DNA of 64,000 nucleotides, from positions 104,891 through 168,890 of the forward strand of contig JAFRAJ010000039.1 of NCBI GenBank assembly GCA_017405465.1, given 5' to 3'. Of the stretch, positions 36,262 through 45,045 are shown piece by piece (within the stretch, counting starts at the first letter, position 1; every line of letters starts with the position of its first letter). Below the pieces are notes generated by a model. It made no database searches, was not told the origin of the DNA, and saw nothing but the letters and a program-made list of their open reading frames with translations. The stretch comes from Oscillospiraceae bacterium. Its GTDB lineage: Bacteria; Bacillota; Clostridia; Oscillospirales; Ruminococcaceae. The position numbers and the translations under genes are program-made.

Positions 36262-37619
36262 CGAATAAAGAATTGCTGAATAAAACGCTGACTGAGCGTT
36301 TCGGGCATAGGCCGGCTCTCTTTATAAGGACTTACGGATGCCAGCAGAACGTTGCGGATTCTGAAAGAATAAAGGGATTGCTTCTCGAATGCGGATGCAT
36401 CGAGTGCGAAGATCAGGAAAAAGCTGACATAATCCTGTTTAATACGTGTGCAGTCAGAGGGCATGCAGAGGACAGGGTGTTCGGTAATATAGGCAGGATG
36501 AAAGCTGTAAAAGCCGAGGATCAGAACAAGATAGTGATCATCGGCGGATGCATGGTGCAGCAGCCTCATATCGCTGACAGCATCAAAAAAAGCTATCCTT
36601 ACGTTGACATCATATTCAACACTAACAATATCTCTGAGCTTCCTGGCAGGATACTTGATTATATTAGTTCAGGAAAAAGAGTGCTTGATCCGGCTTGTGA
36701 GGAATATACGCTAAATGAAGGCATACCTGCGGTAAGGGACAGTCTTAGATGCAGAGCATATCTCCCGATAATGTATGGATGCGACAACTTCTGCAGCTAC
36801 TGCGTGGTTCCTCTTGTAAGAGGAAGGGAACGCAGCAGACGTCCTGAAGATATTCTCAGGGAATTCAGAGAATGTGTCGACGCCGGTTACAAGGATATAA
36901 TGCTTCTCGGTCAAAACGTCAACTCTTATGGAAAGAAGGACGGAAGCGAGACGGAATTTCCTGACCTTCTCAGGATGCTGAATGATGTAGAAGGAGATTT
37001 CGTGATCAGGTTCATGACGAGCCATCCGAAGAATGCTACTAAAAAGCTCTTCGATACTATCGCTGAATGTTCAAAGGTCAGCAGGCATATTCACCTGCCG
37101 GTTCAAAGCGGTTCTGACAGGATACTTAAACTGATGAACCGTCACTATACCAGAGAGCAGTATATGGAACTGATCGATTACGCACGGAAGGTCATTCCCG
37201 GAGTATTCTTCACATCAGACATCATAGTAGGATTTCCCGGAGAGACCGAACAGGAGTATCTGGAGACCTGTTCTCTGATAGAAGAAGCACAGTTCTATGC
37301 TATCTTCAGCTTTATCTACTCCAAAAGAGAAGGAACACCTGCTGCGGTCATGCCGGACAGCACGCCTCATGAGATAAAAGCTGAGAGACTGAATGCTCTT
37401 AATGAGATACAGCGTCAGGTGACCGAGAAACTGGAACTCGGGCTTATCGGAACACGGCAGAAAGCACTCTGCACAGGTTTATTGGGAGAAGGATCGTATG
37501 AGTGCCGACTGAACAACAATGCAGAGATAACTGTTGACGGCAAGGGAGAAGTCAACCAATTCAAAGAGATAATCGTTACAGATTACAGAAATAGAAGACT
37601 GTTTGGAAAGGAATGCTGA
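36258..37619 (+). CDS. miaB: tRNA-2-methylthio-N6-dimethylallyladenosine synthase
   Basis: Radical SAM methylthiotransferase that adds the 2-methylthio group to i6A37 in tRNAs reading UNN codons. 453 residues: N-terminal UPF0004 domain with cluster ligands Cys28, Cys64 and Cys98; the radical SAM motif CDNFCSYC gives Cys175, Cys179 and Cys182; a C-terminal TRAM domain (about 380-445) binds tRNA. The substrate is made by MiaA, encoded six genes downstream in the same run. It overlaps uvrA by four bases. Confidence 0.96.
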   Translation: MTNKELLNKTLTERFGHRPALFIRTYGCQQNVADSERIKGLLLECGCIECEDQEKADIILFNTCAVRGHAEDRVFGNIGRMKAVKAEDQNKIVIIGGCMVQQPHIADSIKKSYPYVDIIFNTNNISELPGRILDYISSGKRVLDPACEEYTLNEGIPAVRDSLRCRAYLPIMYGCDNFCSYCVVPLVRGRERSRRPEDILREFRECVDAGYKDIMLLGQNVNSYGKKDGSETEFPDLLRMLNDVEGDFVIRFMTSHPKNATKKLFDTIAECSKVSRHIHLPVQSGSDRILKLMNRHYTREQYMELIDYARKVIPGVFFTSDIIVGFPGETEQEYLETCSLIEEAQFYAIFSFIYSKREGTPAAVMPDSTPHEIKAERLNALNEIQRQVTEKLELGLIGTRQKALCTGLLGEGSYECRLNNNAEITVDGKGEVNQFKEIIVTDYRNRRLFGKEC

Positions 37620-37620
37620 A

Positions 37621-38040
37621 ATGATAGAAGAAAACAGGATCATAAAACTCGCAAGAGAACTCGGCAGTGAGATACAGAAAGAAGCTGCTTATCATGAGTA
37701 TCACCTCGCGCTTGAAAGGAACGATGCAGACGACGATCTTCAGGATTTGATCGCTGCATTGAATCTTGTCCAGACGAATCTCCAAAGAGCGATGGACGAA
37801 CCTGAAAAAGATACCGCTAAGATCGAGAAGTATACAAATGAGCTCAACAGCACATATAACGAGATCATGTCGAACGAAAACATGTTAAGCTATGTGGAAA
37901 AGAAGAACTACATGCAGGAGCTTCTGAACTATATATACCAGATAGTCGCAGAATCGATTAACGGAAAGGATCCTTACACCATTGAGCAGTCATCCGGATG
38001 TACGGGAAACTGCAGTACATGCGGAGGTCAGTGCGGCTGA
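37621..38040 (+). CDS. YlbF/YmcA-family protein with a four-cysteine tail
   Basis: A 139-residue helical protein of the YlbF/YmcA family (Com_YlbF), seen in the pattern of helices with FxLA-type spacing (AAYHEYHLALERNDADDDL, about 22-40, and YTNELNSTYNEIMSNENMLSY, about 71-91). In Bacillus subtilis the YlbF-YmcA-YaaT complex carries iron-sulphur clusters and affects RNase Y and Spo0A phosphorylation. Here the C-terminus ends in Cys127-x3-Cys131-x2-Cys134-x3-Cys138, a likely metal or cluster site. The ATG at 37621 is preferred because AAAGGA lies 9 bases upstream. It stands between miaB and mutS. Confidence 0.85.
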   Translation: MIEENRIIKLARELGSEIQKEAAYHEYHLALERNDADDDLQDLIAALNLVQTNLQRAMDEPEKDTAKIEKYTNELNSTYNEIMSNENMLSYVEKKNYMQELLNYIYQIVAESINGKDPYTIEQSSGCTGNCSTCGGQCG

Positions 38041-38087
38041 TCTTCAGCCGGACAGTTATTATTCAGTAGTTAAGGAAGGTCAATGAG

Positions 38088-40691
38088 ATGCCGTTTCCCG
38101 AAGTTACAGCTCAGCTGTCTCCGATGATGAGGCAATACATCGAAGTAAAAAGGCAGCACCCCGACAAGCTGCTAATGTACAGACTCGGAGATTTCTACGA
38201 GCTGTTCTTTGATGATGCCGTTACAGCATCAAGAGAGCTTGAACTTGTACTTACAGGAAGAGACTGCGGACTCCCTGAGAGAGCCCCTATGTGCGGTGTG
38301 CCTTATCATGCGGTCGATGGTTACGTATCCCGCCTTGTGGAGAAGGGGTACAAAGTCGTGATCTGTGAGCAGATGGAAGATCCGGCAAAAGCTAAAGGCA
38401 TCGTCAGAAGAGACATAGTCAGGATAGTCACGCCCGGGACACTTACAGATACTGATGTCCTTGAAGAGTCCAAGAACAACTATGTGGCGTCAGTCTTTTT
38501 AGAAGGGGATTCTTTCGGAGCGGCTTTTGCCGATATCTCTACAGGAGAACTTCAGATCACCCAGGGAAAAGACGGATCACGGGGAGCTGTACTGGAACTG
38601 TCCAGATTCCTTCCAAAAGAGATACTGATCAATACTGAGCAGGACGGCAGGAATGAACTGTCTTCTTTCATAGAAAAGAACGGTATCTCGTTTATGAAAG
38701 CGGATAGCAGTTATTTTGAAACTGAAGCTGCTCAGGGGCAGATCACTGAGCTATTTGGTGAGAAGACACTTAAGGAACTGCGGACGGGCCGGTCCACCTA
38801 CGCTGTAAGGGCTGCTGGAGCGGTGATCAGATATATAACAGAGACTCAGTTTGCGGGTGCAAAAAGACTCTGCAGGATCTCATCGTACAGAACGGCTGAT
38901 TATATGATGCTTCCTGAGAGCTGCCGCAGGAACCTCGAGATCACGGAAACTATGAGATCCGGTGAGAGAAGAGGCAGTCTTCTCTGGGCGATAGACAGGA
39001 CATCTACAGCCATGGGCAGAAGGATGTTGAGAACTTTTCTGGAGAAGCCTCTTGTCGATCCTGATGAGATCAATCTGAGACTGGATTCTGTAGAGGAGTT
39101 CTATAATAACTCAGTACTTTCCGGCCAGCTGACGGACAGCTTAAAAGGCGTCTCTGATATCGAGAGACTGATGACCAGGATAATGTACGGAAAATGCACT
39201 CCCAGAGATCTCATATCCCTATCTACTACATCTGTAAGACTGGGTGAAGTAAAAGCATTATCCGGCTTGTTCAGAACGAAGCTACTAAAGAAGCTCGCAT
39301 CCATGCTGGATCCTCTTGAAGATCTTAAAGAAGATATCAACACTACTATTGCCGATGATCCTCCTGCTCTTATGAAGGACGGAGGATATATACGTGCAGG
39401 GAAAAACAGCGAGATAGATGAATTAAGGGAGCTGCTGCACGATTCAAAATCATATCTTGCTAAACTCGAACAGAGCACTAAAGAGAAAACTGGTATTAAA
39501 AATCTAAGAGTCGGATACAACAGAGTATTCGGATACTATTTTGAAGTCTCAAAATCCAACATCGAAGCTGTGCCTGATTACTTCATTAGAAAACAGACGC
39601 TCACTACCGGTGAGAGATATATAACAGAAGAACTCAAAGATCTCGAAAACAGGATCTTATCAGCCGGCGAGAGACTGGACCTTATGGAGAGAGAACTGTT
39701 TGATTCGCTGTGCTCCAAGATAGAAGATAACCTGCTCAGGATACAGGACACAGCCCAGGCTGTTTCATATATAGATGTTCTTTGTTCACTCGCGGAACTT
39801 GCAAGGGATAACGGATACTGCAGGCCTGAAGTCGACAGCGGAGATACTATAAGCATCACCGGCGGCAGGCATCCTGTAGTTGAACTTGTCCTGAAAGATG
39901 AGATGTTCGTCCCGAATGATACTCTGCTGGACTGCAGGCGAAATCTTGTGAATGTGATCACAGGGCCTAACATGGCAGGCAAGTCAACATATATGAGACA
40001 GGTAGCTCTTATAACCATTCTTGCACAGATGGGATCATTCGTTCCTGCATCATCGGCAAGAATAGGTGTTGTGGACTGTATATATACCAGGGTCGGAGCA
40101 AGCGATGACCTGTTTTCGGGTGATTCGACCTTTATGGTCGAGATGAAGGAAGTTGCAGAGATACTTGAAAATGCTACAGCAAAAAGCCTTGTAATACTGG
40201 ATGAGATAGGAAGAGGTACCTCTACTTACGATGGAATGAGTATCGCCAGAAGCGTTATTGAGTATATCTGCAAAGACGGCGGTATCGGCTGCAAAACCAT
40301 GTTCGCTACACATTATCACGAACTTACCGACATGGATGCCGATTATTCCAACATAAGGAACTACAATATTGCTGCTAAGAAAAGGGGAGATTCCATCACA
40401 TTCCTCAGAAGAATCGTCGACGGTCCAGCTGATGACAGTTACGGTATAGAAGTCGCAACTCTTGCAGGAGTACCTCAGGAGGTCACGTCCAGAGCAAAGG
40501 AGATACTTGCTCAGCTGGAGGAGAGCAATCCCGACAGGATCGAGAGAAGAGTGATCACCACAAAAGAAGATTATGTAAGTGAGATCGAGGAAGAACTCAG
40601 CAGGATGCATATAGAGGCGATAACTCCGATAGAAGCTATGACGACGCTTGACAGTCTTATCAAAGCAGCAAAGAAGAAAAAGGAGCAGTAA
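38088..40691 (+). CDS. mutS: DNA mismatch repair protein MutS
   Basis: Mismatch-recognition ATPase, 867 residues. The N-terminal mismatch-binding domain has YRLGDFYELFFDDA (about 25-38), the family's phenylalanine-x-glutamate wedge (FYE), followed by connector, lever and clamp domains and the ATPase domain with GPNMAGKSTYMRQ (about 626-638), ILDEIGRGTSTYDG (about 704-717) and TMFATHYHEL. The ribosome-binding site is AAGGAAGG. mutL starts directly after its stop. Confidence 0.98.
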   Translation: MPFPEVTAQLSPMMRQYIEVKRQHPDKLLMYRLGDFYELFFDDAVTASRELELVLTGRDCGLPERAPMCGVPYHAVDGYVSRLVEKGYKVVICEQMEDPAKAKGIVRRDIVRIVTPGTLTDTDVLEESKNNYVASVFLEGDSFGAAFADISTGELQITQGKDGSRGAVLELSRFLPKEILINTEQDGRNELSSFIEKNGISFMKADSSYFETEAAQGQITELFGEKTLKELRTGRSTYAVRAAGAVIRYITETQFAGAKRLCRISSYRTADYMMLPESCRRNLEITETMRSGERRGSLLWAIDRTSTAMGRRMLRTFLEKPLVDPDEINLRLDSVEEFYNNSVLSGQLTDSLKGVSDIERLMTRIMYGKCTPRDLISLSTTSVRLGEVKALSGLFRTKLLKKLASMLDPLEDLKEDINTTIADDPPALMKDGGYIRAGKNSEIDELRELLHDSKSYLAKLEQSTKEKTGIKNLRVGYNRVFGYYFEVSKSNIEAVPDYFIRKQTLTTGERYITEELKDLENRILSAGERLDLMERELFDSLCSKIEDNLLRIQDTAQAVSYIDVLCSLAELARDNGYCRPEVDSGDTISITGGRHPVVELVLKDEMFVPNDTLLDCRRNLVNVITGPNMAGKSTYMRQVALITILAQMGSFVPASSARIGVVDCIYTRVGASDDLFSGDSTFMVEMKEVAEILENATAKSLVILDEIGRGTSTYDGMSIARSVIEYICKDGGIGCKTMFATHYHELTDMDADYSNIRNYNIAAKKRGDSITFLRRIVDGPADDSYGIEVATLAGVPQEVTSRAKEILAQLEESNPDRIERRVITTKEDYVSEIEEELSRMHIEAITPIEAMTTLDSLIKAAKKKKEQ

Positions 40692-42617
40692 ATGGGGTTC
40701 GTTCATGTACTCGATGACAGGGTAAGGGAACTGATCTCTGCGGGAGAAGTGGTCGAAAGGCCTGCTTCTGTTGTCAAAGAACTGGTCGAGAATTCCCTGG
40801 ATGCAGGAGCTACCAGGATAGATATAGAACTGAGAGATCACGGTATTTCTATGATCTCTGTGACAGATAATGGCAGTGGATTAGTCTATGACGATATCAA
40901 ACTGGCTTTTATGCGTCATGCTACCAGTAAGATTAGGGATGCAGAAGATCTGGACGCTATAGGTTCCCTTGGATTCAGAGGAGAGGCACTTGCCTCTATA
41001 GCCGCTGTATCTAGGGTGAGGATGACTACCAAAACGCCCGATAATGTCACGGGATACAGGTACATTATAGAGGGAGGGAAAGAGGTATCCCTCGAAGAGT
41101 GCGGTACTCCGACCGGAACGAATGTTACGGTGGCTGATCTTTTCTACAATACGCCAGCCAGAATGAAGTTCCTGAAGAAGGATGTCGCTGAGGGAAATGC
41201 ATGTGAACAGCTGATATGGCACATGGCACTTTGTTATCCTGATGTGTCATTCAGAATGATCAGAGAAGGAAAACTAGCGCTGAGGACGACCGGACAGGGA
41301 TTATATTCTGCTATATTTGATCTGTTTCCTAGAGACGTCGCTGCTTCGATGAAGCAGGTCGATTACAGTTCGGAGGACGGAGTCGTAGTCTCCGGATTTA
41401 TCTCTGCACCTACACAGTCTCGGGCAAGCAGAAGTCTGCAGCACATTTCTGTTAACGGTAGATATGTGCGTAACAGATCCATACAGGCTGTTGCAGAGGA
41501 AGCGTGCAAAGGATTTATCATGCAGGGGAAATTTCCGGCATTCGTGATCTCAGTAACAGTTCCCCTCGATTCAGTTGACGTGAATGTGCACCCTGCCAAG
41601 ACGGAGATACGGTTCACTAACGAGAGAAGCGTTACCCGCGCTGTCTACAGGGCTGTTCGTGAATCAGTTCAGGATTCCGGCAGAACTGTGCCGGAGTTCG
41701 ACGCAGCTGATACAGTAGTTTATTCTGATGAGAATCCTGTTTCTTCTGCTTCGGAGAAAACTGAAGAATACCATGCAGATAATAAAAAGGCTGCAGTAAA
41801 TGAAGAACTGCAGTTTTCATTCCGTAAAGATCCTGCCAAGGATATATTTGACGATCTTGTGAGGATCGATGGGATGAGTGAAGCTGAACGTGTACAGTAC
41901 TCGTCTTCATCAAGAAGTGAAACATCTCTGGATATCATGCCAGATCCTCAGGAAGAAGCCTTTGTTAAAGGATCAGCTGAACCAGAACCGCAGGTGCAGG
42001 AATATGTTCAGACCGAGATAGGCAGGGAAAATGAAGAAAAAGCTCCGACGGATCTCAGAGTCATAGGAGAACTCTTCAATACGTATATCCTGGCAGAGAC
42101 CGGCGATCTGTTGGTGTTTATAGATATGCATGCAGCGCACGAGAGGATACTCTTCGAACTGCTCAATGAATCTAAAGATACAGTTGACAGTCAGCTGCTT
42201 TTGGAACCGGTTGTCGTATCTCTGTCGTTAGAGGAAAAACAGGCTCTTGTAGACAGTGCAGAAGCACTGGAGAAACTTGGCTTTTCTCTGTCTGAGATAG
42301 GAGAGAGAGAAGTTGCAGTAAGAGAGATACCCACTTATCTGAAGATCGGCTCTGCTGCCGACGCAGTTACTGAGATAGCCGTAAGTCTTCTGGATAACAG
42401 AGAAGATCTGACATTTGAAGCAAAGGAATGGCTCGTGCATTCATCAGCATGCAGAGCTGCCATAAAAGCCGGCCACAAAGCTTCTAGTGCTGAGATGATA
42501 TCTTTGACTGAGAGCATTATTTGCGGCGATATACCTAAGTTCTGTCCCCATGGCCGCCCTGTATATTTCACTGTTCCTAAAAAGGAAATCGAGAAGAGAT
42601 TTGGCAGGATCACATGA
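40692..42617 (+). CDS. mutL: DNA mismatch repair protein MutL (endonuclease type)
   Basis: 641-residue GHKL ATPase that couples MutS to strand removal. N-terminal motifs: VVKELVENSLDAGATRIDI (about 27-45), DNGSG, SLGFRGEALASIA (about 92-104). After a variable linker (about 335-450) the C-terminal dimerisation domain carries DMHAAHERILFE (about residue 478), matching the endonuclease motif DQHA(x)2E(x)4E, and SSACRAAIKAG, FCPHGRPVYF. This is the type that nicks DNA itself, as expected in species without MutH. It overlaps miaA by four bases. Confidence 0.97.
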   Translation: MGFVHVLDDRVRELISAGEVVERPASVVKELVENSLDAGATRIDIELRDHGISMISVTDNGSGLVYDDIKLAFMRHATSKIRDAEDLDAIGSLGFRGEALASIAAVSRVRMTTKTPDNVTGYRYIIEGGKEVSLEECGTPTGTNVTVADLFYNTPARMKFLKKDVAEGNACEQLIWHMALCYPDVSFRMIREGKLALRTTGQGLYSAIFDLFPRDVAASMKQVDYSSEDGVVVSGFISAPTQSRASRSLQHISVNGRYVRNRSIQAVAEEACKGFIMQGKFPAFVISVTVPLDSVDVNVHPAKTEIRFTNERSVTRAVYRAVRESVQDSGRTVPEFDAADTVVYSDENPVSSASEKTEEYHADNKKAAVNEELQFSFRKDPAKDIFDDLVRIDGMSEAERVQYSSSSRSETSLDIMPDPQEEAFVKGSAEPEPQVQEYVQTEIGRENEEKAPTDLRVIGELFNTYILAETGDLLVFIDMHAAHERILFELLNESKDTVDSQLLLEPVVVSLSLEEKQALVDSAEALEKLGFSLSEIGEREVAVREIPTYLKIGSAADAVTEIAVSLLDNREDLTFEAKEWLVHSSACRAAIKAGHKASSAEMISLTESIICGDIPKFCPHGRPVYFTVPKKEIEKRFGRIT

Positions 42618-43537
42618 AGCGCTTTATTGCAATAGGCGGCCCGACAGGATCCGGGAAGAGCAGCATCGCTATGGAGCTTGCACCGCTGGTTGACGGTGAG
42701 ATAGTTTCCTGCGACTCTATGCAGATCTACAGAAAACTGGATATAGGTACAGCTAAACCTTCGCTTGAGGACAGGAAACGTGTGCCTCACTGGATGATAG
42801 ATATCAAGGATCCTTCCGAGAGATTCAGTGTAGCGGATTATGTCAATGAGGCCAGAGATGCCATCGAAGATATCTCTTCCAGAGGGAAGACAGCGATAGT
42901 ATGCGGCGGTACAGGTCTTTATATGTCTTCTCTTCTTGCCGGCACAGTATATTCTGAGTCCGTTCCGAGAGATGACGGTCTAAGGGAAGAACTGATGCAG
43001 AGAATAAGCAGAGAAGGAACGAACGATCTGATCTCTGAGATACGTTATGCAGATCCGGAATATGCCGATAAACTGAATCCTAACGACAAGGCTAGGATCA
43101 TACGTGCAGTAGAGATGATCAGAAACGGGCATACTCCTACTGATATAATAAGCGCATCCCATGGTGTAGCACCCGATGCGGTCAGAATACTGGTCAACTG
43201 TTCCGGCAGGGATATCCTTTACAGAAGGATAGAAGAGAGATGCGATATCATGCTGGAAAACGGGATCCTCGAGGAAGCAAGACTGGTATATGAAAACAGA
43301 GATATATATCAGACCGCAGCTGCTGCGATCGGCTACAAAGAGTTTTTTGGCTATTTCTCAGGCACTGATACACTGGAAGATTGTATGGCAGAACTGAAGA
43401 AAGCTTCCAGAAGATATGCAAAAAGACAGCTTACATGGTTCCGCAGAGAATCAGATTTTTCTACAGTATATTCAGATGTTCACACTGCAGAAGAAATCGC
43501 TCAGACAGTTAAGAAAATGTACATGGAGGAGTGTTAA
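42614..43537 (+). CDS. miaA: tRNA dimethylallyltransferase
   Basis: MiaA transfers a dimethylallyl group to A37 of tRNAs that read UNN codons; MiaB then modifies the product. 307 residues: P-loop GGPTGSGKSSIAMEL (about 8-22), VSCDSMQIYRKLDIGTAKP (about 36-54), PHWMIDI, the catalytic-side VCGGTGLYMSSLL (about 96-108), and the C-terminal RYAKRQLTWFRRE (about 265-277). The dimethylallyl donor comes from the MEP pathway, to which dxr and ispG in this window belong. The ATG overlaps the mutL stop. Confidence 0.97.
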   Translation: MKRFIAIGGPTGSGKSSIAMELAPLVDGEIVSCDSMQIYRKLDIGTAKPSLEDRKRVPHWMIDIKDPSERFSVADYVNEARDAIEDISSRGKTAIVCGGTGLYMSSLLAGTVYSESVPRDDGLREELMQRISREGTNDLISEIRYADPEYADKLNPNDKARIIRAVEMIRNGHTPTDIISASHGVAPDAVRILVNCSGRDILYRRIEERCDIMLENGILEEARLVYENRDIYQTAAAAIGYKEFFGYFSGTDTLEDCMAELKKASRRYAKRQLTWFRRESDFSTVYSDVHTAEEIAQTVKKMYMEEC

Positions 43538-43539
43538 AG

Positions 43540-44766
43540 TTGAAGACTTCATCAGGCTTTAAACTTGTTGTAGGACTGCTGATCGCACTTCTGGTCCTTT
43601 ATGTACTGATGCAGATCTATCTTGTGACATATCCTTCATATAAGACAGAAATCGCAGTCCTCTACGAGTTATCTGATGAGATCTCAGCAGAAGGGACCGT
43701 AGTAAGGAAAGAAACAGTATCAGGTGATGACAGCGGTATCAAATACTACCTGATATCTGACGGCGATAAGGTCGCAAAAGGGGAAAAAGTTGCAGAATAC
43801 TACAGTGATTCTGATTCAGCTGTCAGAAATCTTTATATACAGAGACTGAAAGAAGAACTTGAGATACTTAAAGGAGTCTCGAAAGGAAACAGGGGAGATA
43901 CGAACCTGAGTTCTATCAGAAGATCTGTTTACAATCTGATGTTCGATTATTCTTCCTATTTTGCAAGAGGCGATTATTCCGATATTTCAAAACTCAGGAA
44001 CGATCTCATCAGCTATCTGTCCGGATATGAAGTGTCTGCAGGAGGAGAAGTCGATCCTTCTGTTCAGATACAGAAGATCACTGAGATGATAGAGACTCTT
44101 GAACGGCTCAATTCTGACCCGATAGGTTTCGTCACTGCTGAAGAATCAGGCTTTTTCGTGTCATTTGTTGACGGATGCGAAAACATCATCACAGCAGATG
44201 ATTTCGAGTCTATGACTCCGGATAAGATGAAGAGCATGATTAAGGAAGTCCATGACAGGTATTCATATAGCGACAGATACTATAAGATACTGTCGGATTA
44301 CAGCTGGTATTATATCTGTACGATGCCTTTGGAAGATGCTGCCCGGCTAAAGACAGGCAACACTTATTTCACGGATTTCAGTTTCAGTGCTGCATCAGAT
44401 CTTCCTGCAGTAGTTCATTCGATACTTCCCTCAGAAGACAGATCTTTTGCGATAGTGATACTTGCTTTTGACAGAATGAATCCTGCTGCAGCGGTATTAA
44501 GAAACGAGGATATCAATATCAAGTTTTCGAATTACCGTGGGATCAAAGTGAAGAAAACCTCACTGCGGTTGATAGACGGAGAATTGGGCGTTTATATCAA
44601 ATACGGAAATCTTGTAAAGTTTAAAAAAGTAGATATCATCTACGAGACGGATGATTATATCCTTTCATCAGCAACAGAAGGAAGCGGATCTTATCTATCG
44701 CTGTATGATGAGATAATCACTTCAGGGAAAAACCTGTATAGAGACAGAGATCTCAACAGGAGTTGA
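43540..44766 (+). CDS. HlyD-like membrane-anchored protein of unknown partner
   Basis: A 408-residue protein with one N-terminal membrane helix (about residues 7-29) and an extracytoplasmic part. It begins with a half lipoyl/barrel-sandwich segment (ISAEGTVVRKETVSG and YLISDGDKVAKGEKVAEYY, about 46-92), then helices, and ends in a beta-rich domain (about 250-395). This is the layout of HlyD-family adaptor proteins, but no transporter gene lies beside it. The TTG at 43540 is chosen because GGAGGAG (43525-43531) is 8 bases upstream; a GTG at 43531 falls inside that site. The stop codon is embedded in the -35 box of the valS leader promoter. The function is unknown. Confidence 0.7.
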   Translation: MKTSSGFKLVVGLLIALLVLYVLMQIYLVTYPSYKTEIAVLYELSDEISAEGTVVRKETVSGDDSGIKYYLISDGDKVAKGEKVAEYYSDSDSAVRNLYIQRLKEELEILKGVSKGNRGDTNLSSIRRSVYNLMFDYSSYFARGDYSDISKLRNDLISYLSGYEVSAGGEVDPSVQIQKITEMIETLERLNSDPIGFVTAEESGFFVSFVDGCENIITADDFESMTPDKMKSMIKEVHDRYSYSDRYYKILSDYSWYYICTMPLEDAARLKTGNTYFTDFSFSAASDLPAVVHSILPSEDRSFAIVILAFDRMNPAAAVLRNEDINIKFSNYRGIKVKKTSLRLIDGELGVYIKYGNLVKFKKVDIIYETDDYILSSATEGSGSYLSLYDEIITSGKNLYRDRDLNRS

Positions 44767-44791
44767 CACATCAGTCTTCAGATTATAGAAT
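44763..44791 (+). promoter_or_regulatory. Promoter of the valS T-box leader
   Basis: A perfect TTGACA (44763-44768), a 17-base spacer and TAGAAT (44786-44791). The -35 box contains the TGA stop codon of the preceding gene. Transcription would start near 44798. Confidence 0.75.
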
Positions 44792-44797
44792 CTATTT

Positions 44798-45030
44798 GTT
44801 TAAAAGCGTTGAAGAAGAGGTTGATTCACAGACTGATTTAAGAGAATCACAGGTAGCTGAGAATGTGAGAATCAGGAGTGTTTCATGGTCGCTTCGGAGC
44901 TGCTTCGGTGAAATCATCAGCCGAAGCCGCATGGCAAGCGTTAATTTGCTCAAGAGTGGTCTTTTCTAGACAAATCGGGTGGTACCGCGGTTTATTATCG
45001 TCCCGGAGCGTAGGCTTCGGGACTTTTGTT
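44798..45030 (+). promoter_or_regulatory. T-box leader of valS, specifier GUC (Val)
   Basis: The T-box sequence GGGTGGTACCGCGG lies at 44977-44990; its UGGU can pair with the ACCA end of uncharged tRNA-Val. Upstream in Stem I, CATGGTCGCTTCGGAG places the specifier codon GTC (valine) at 44888-44890. The antiterminator pairs CGGG (44976-44979) with CCCG (45002-45005), competing with the terminator stem GTCCCGGAGC / GCTTCGGGAC (45000-45009 and 45014-45023), which runs into TTTTGTT. Uncharged tRNA-Val should favour read-through into valS. Confidence 0.93.
45000..45030 (+). terminator. Regulated terminator of the valS T-box
   Basis: A 10-bp stem with a GTAG loop and T-rich tail, 16 bases before the valS start. 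It is the OFF-state structure of the T-box. Confidence 0.88.
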
Positions 45031-45045
45031 ATAAGGAAGGAAACT

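Noticed and set aside
44878..45045. In-frame upstream extension of valS
   Set aside because: The extension covers the T-box leader; the ATG at 45046 has a good ribosome-binding site and gives the normal ValRS N-terminus.
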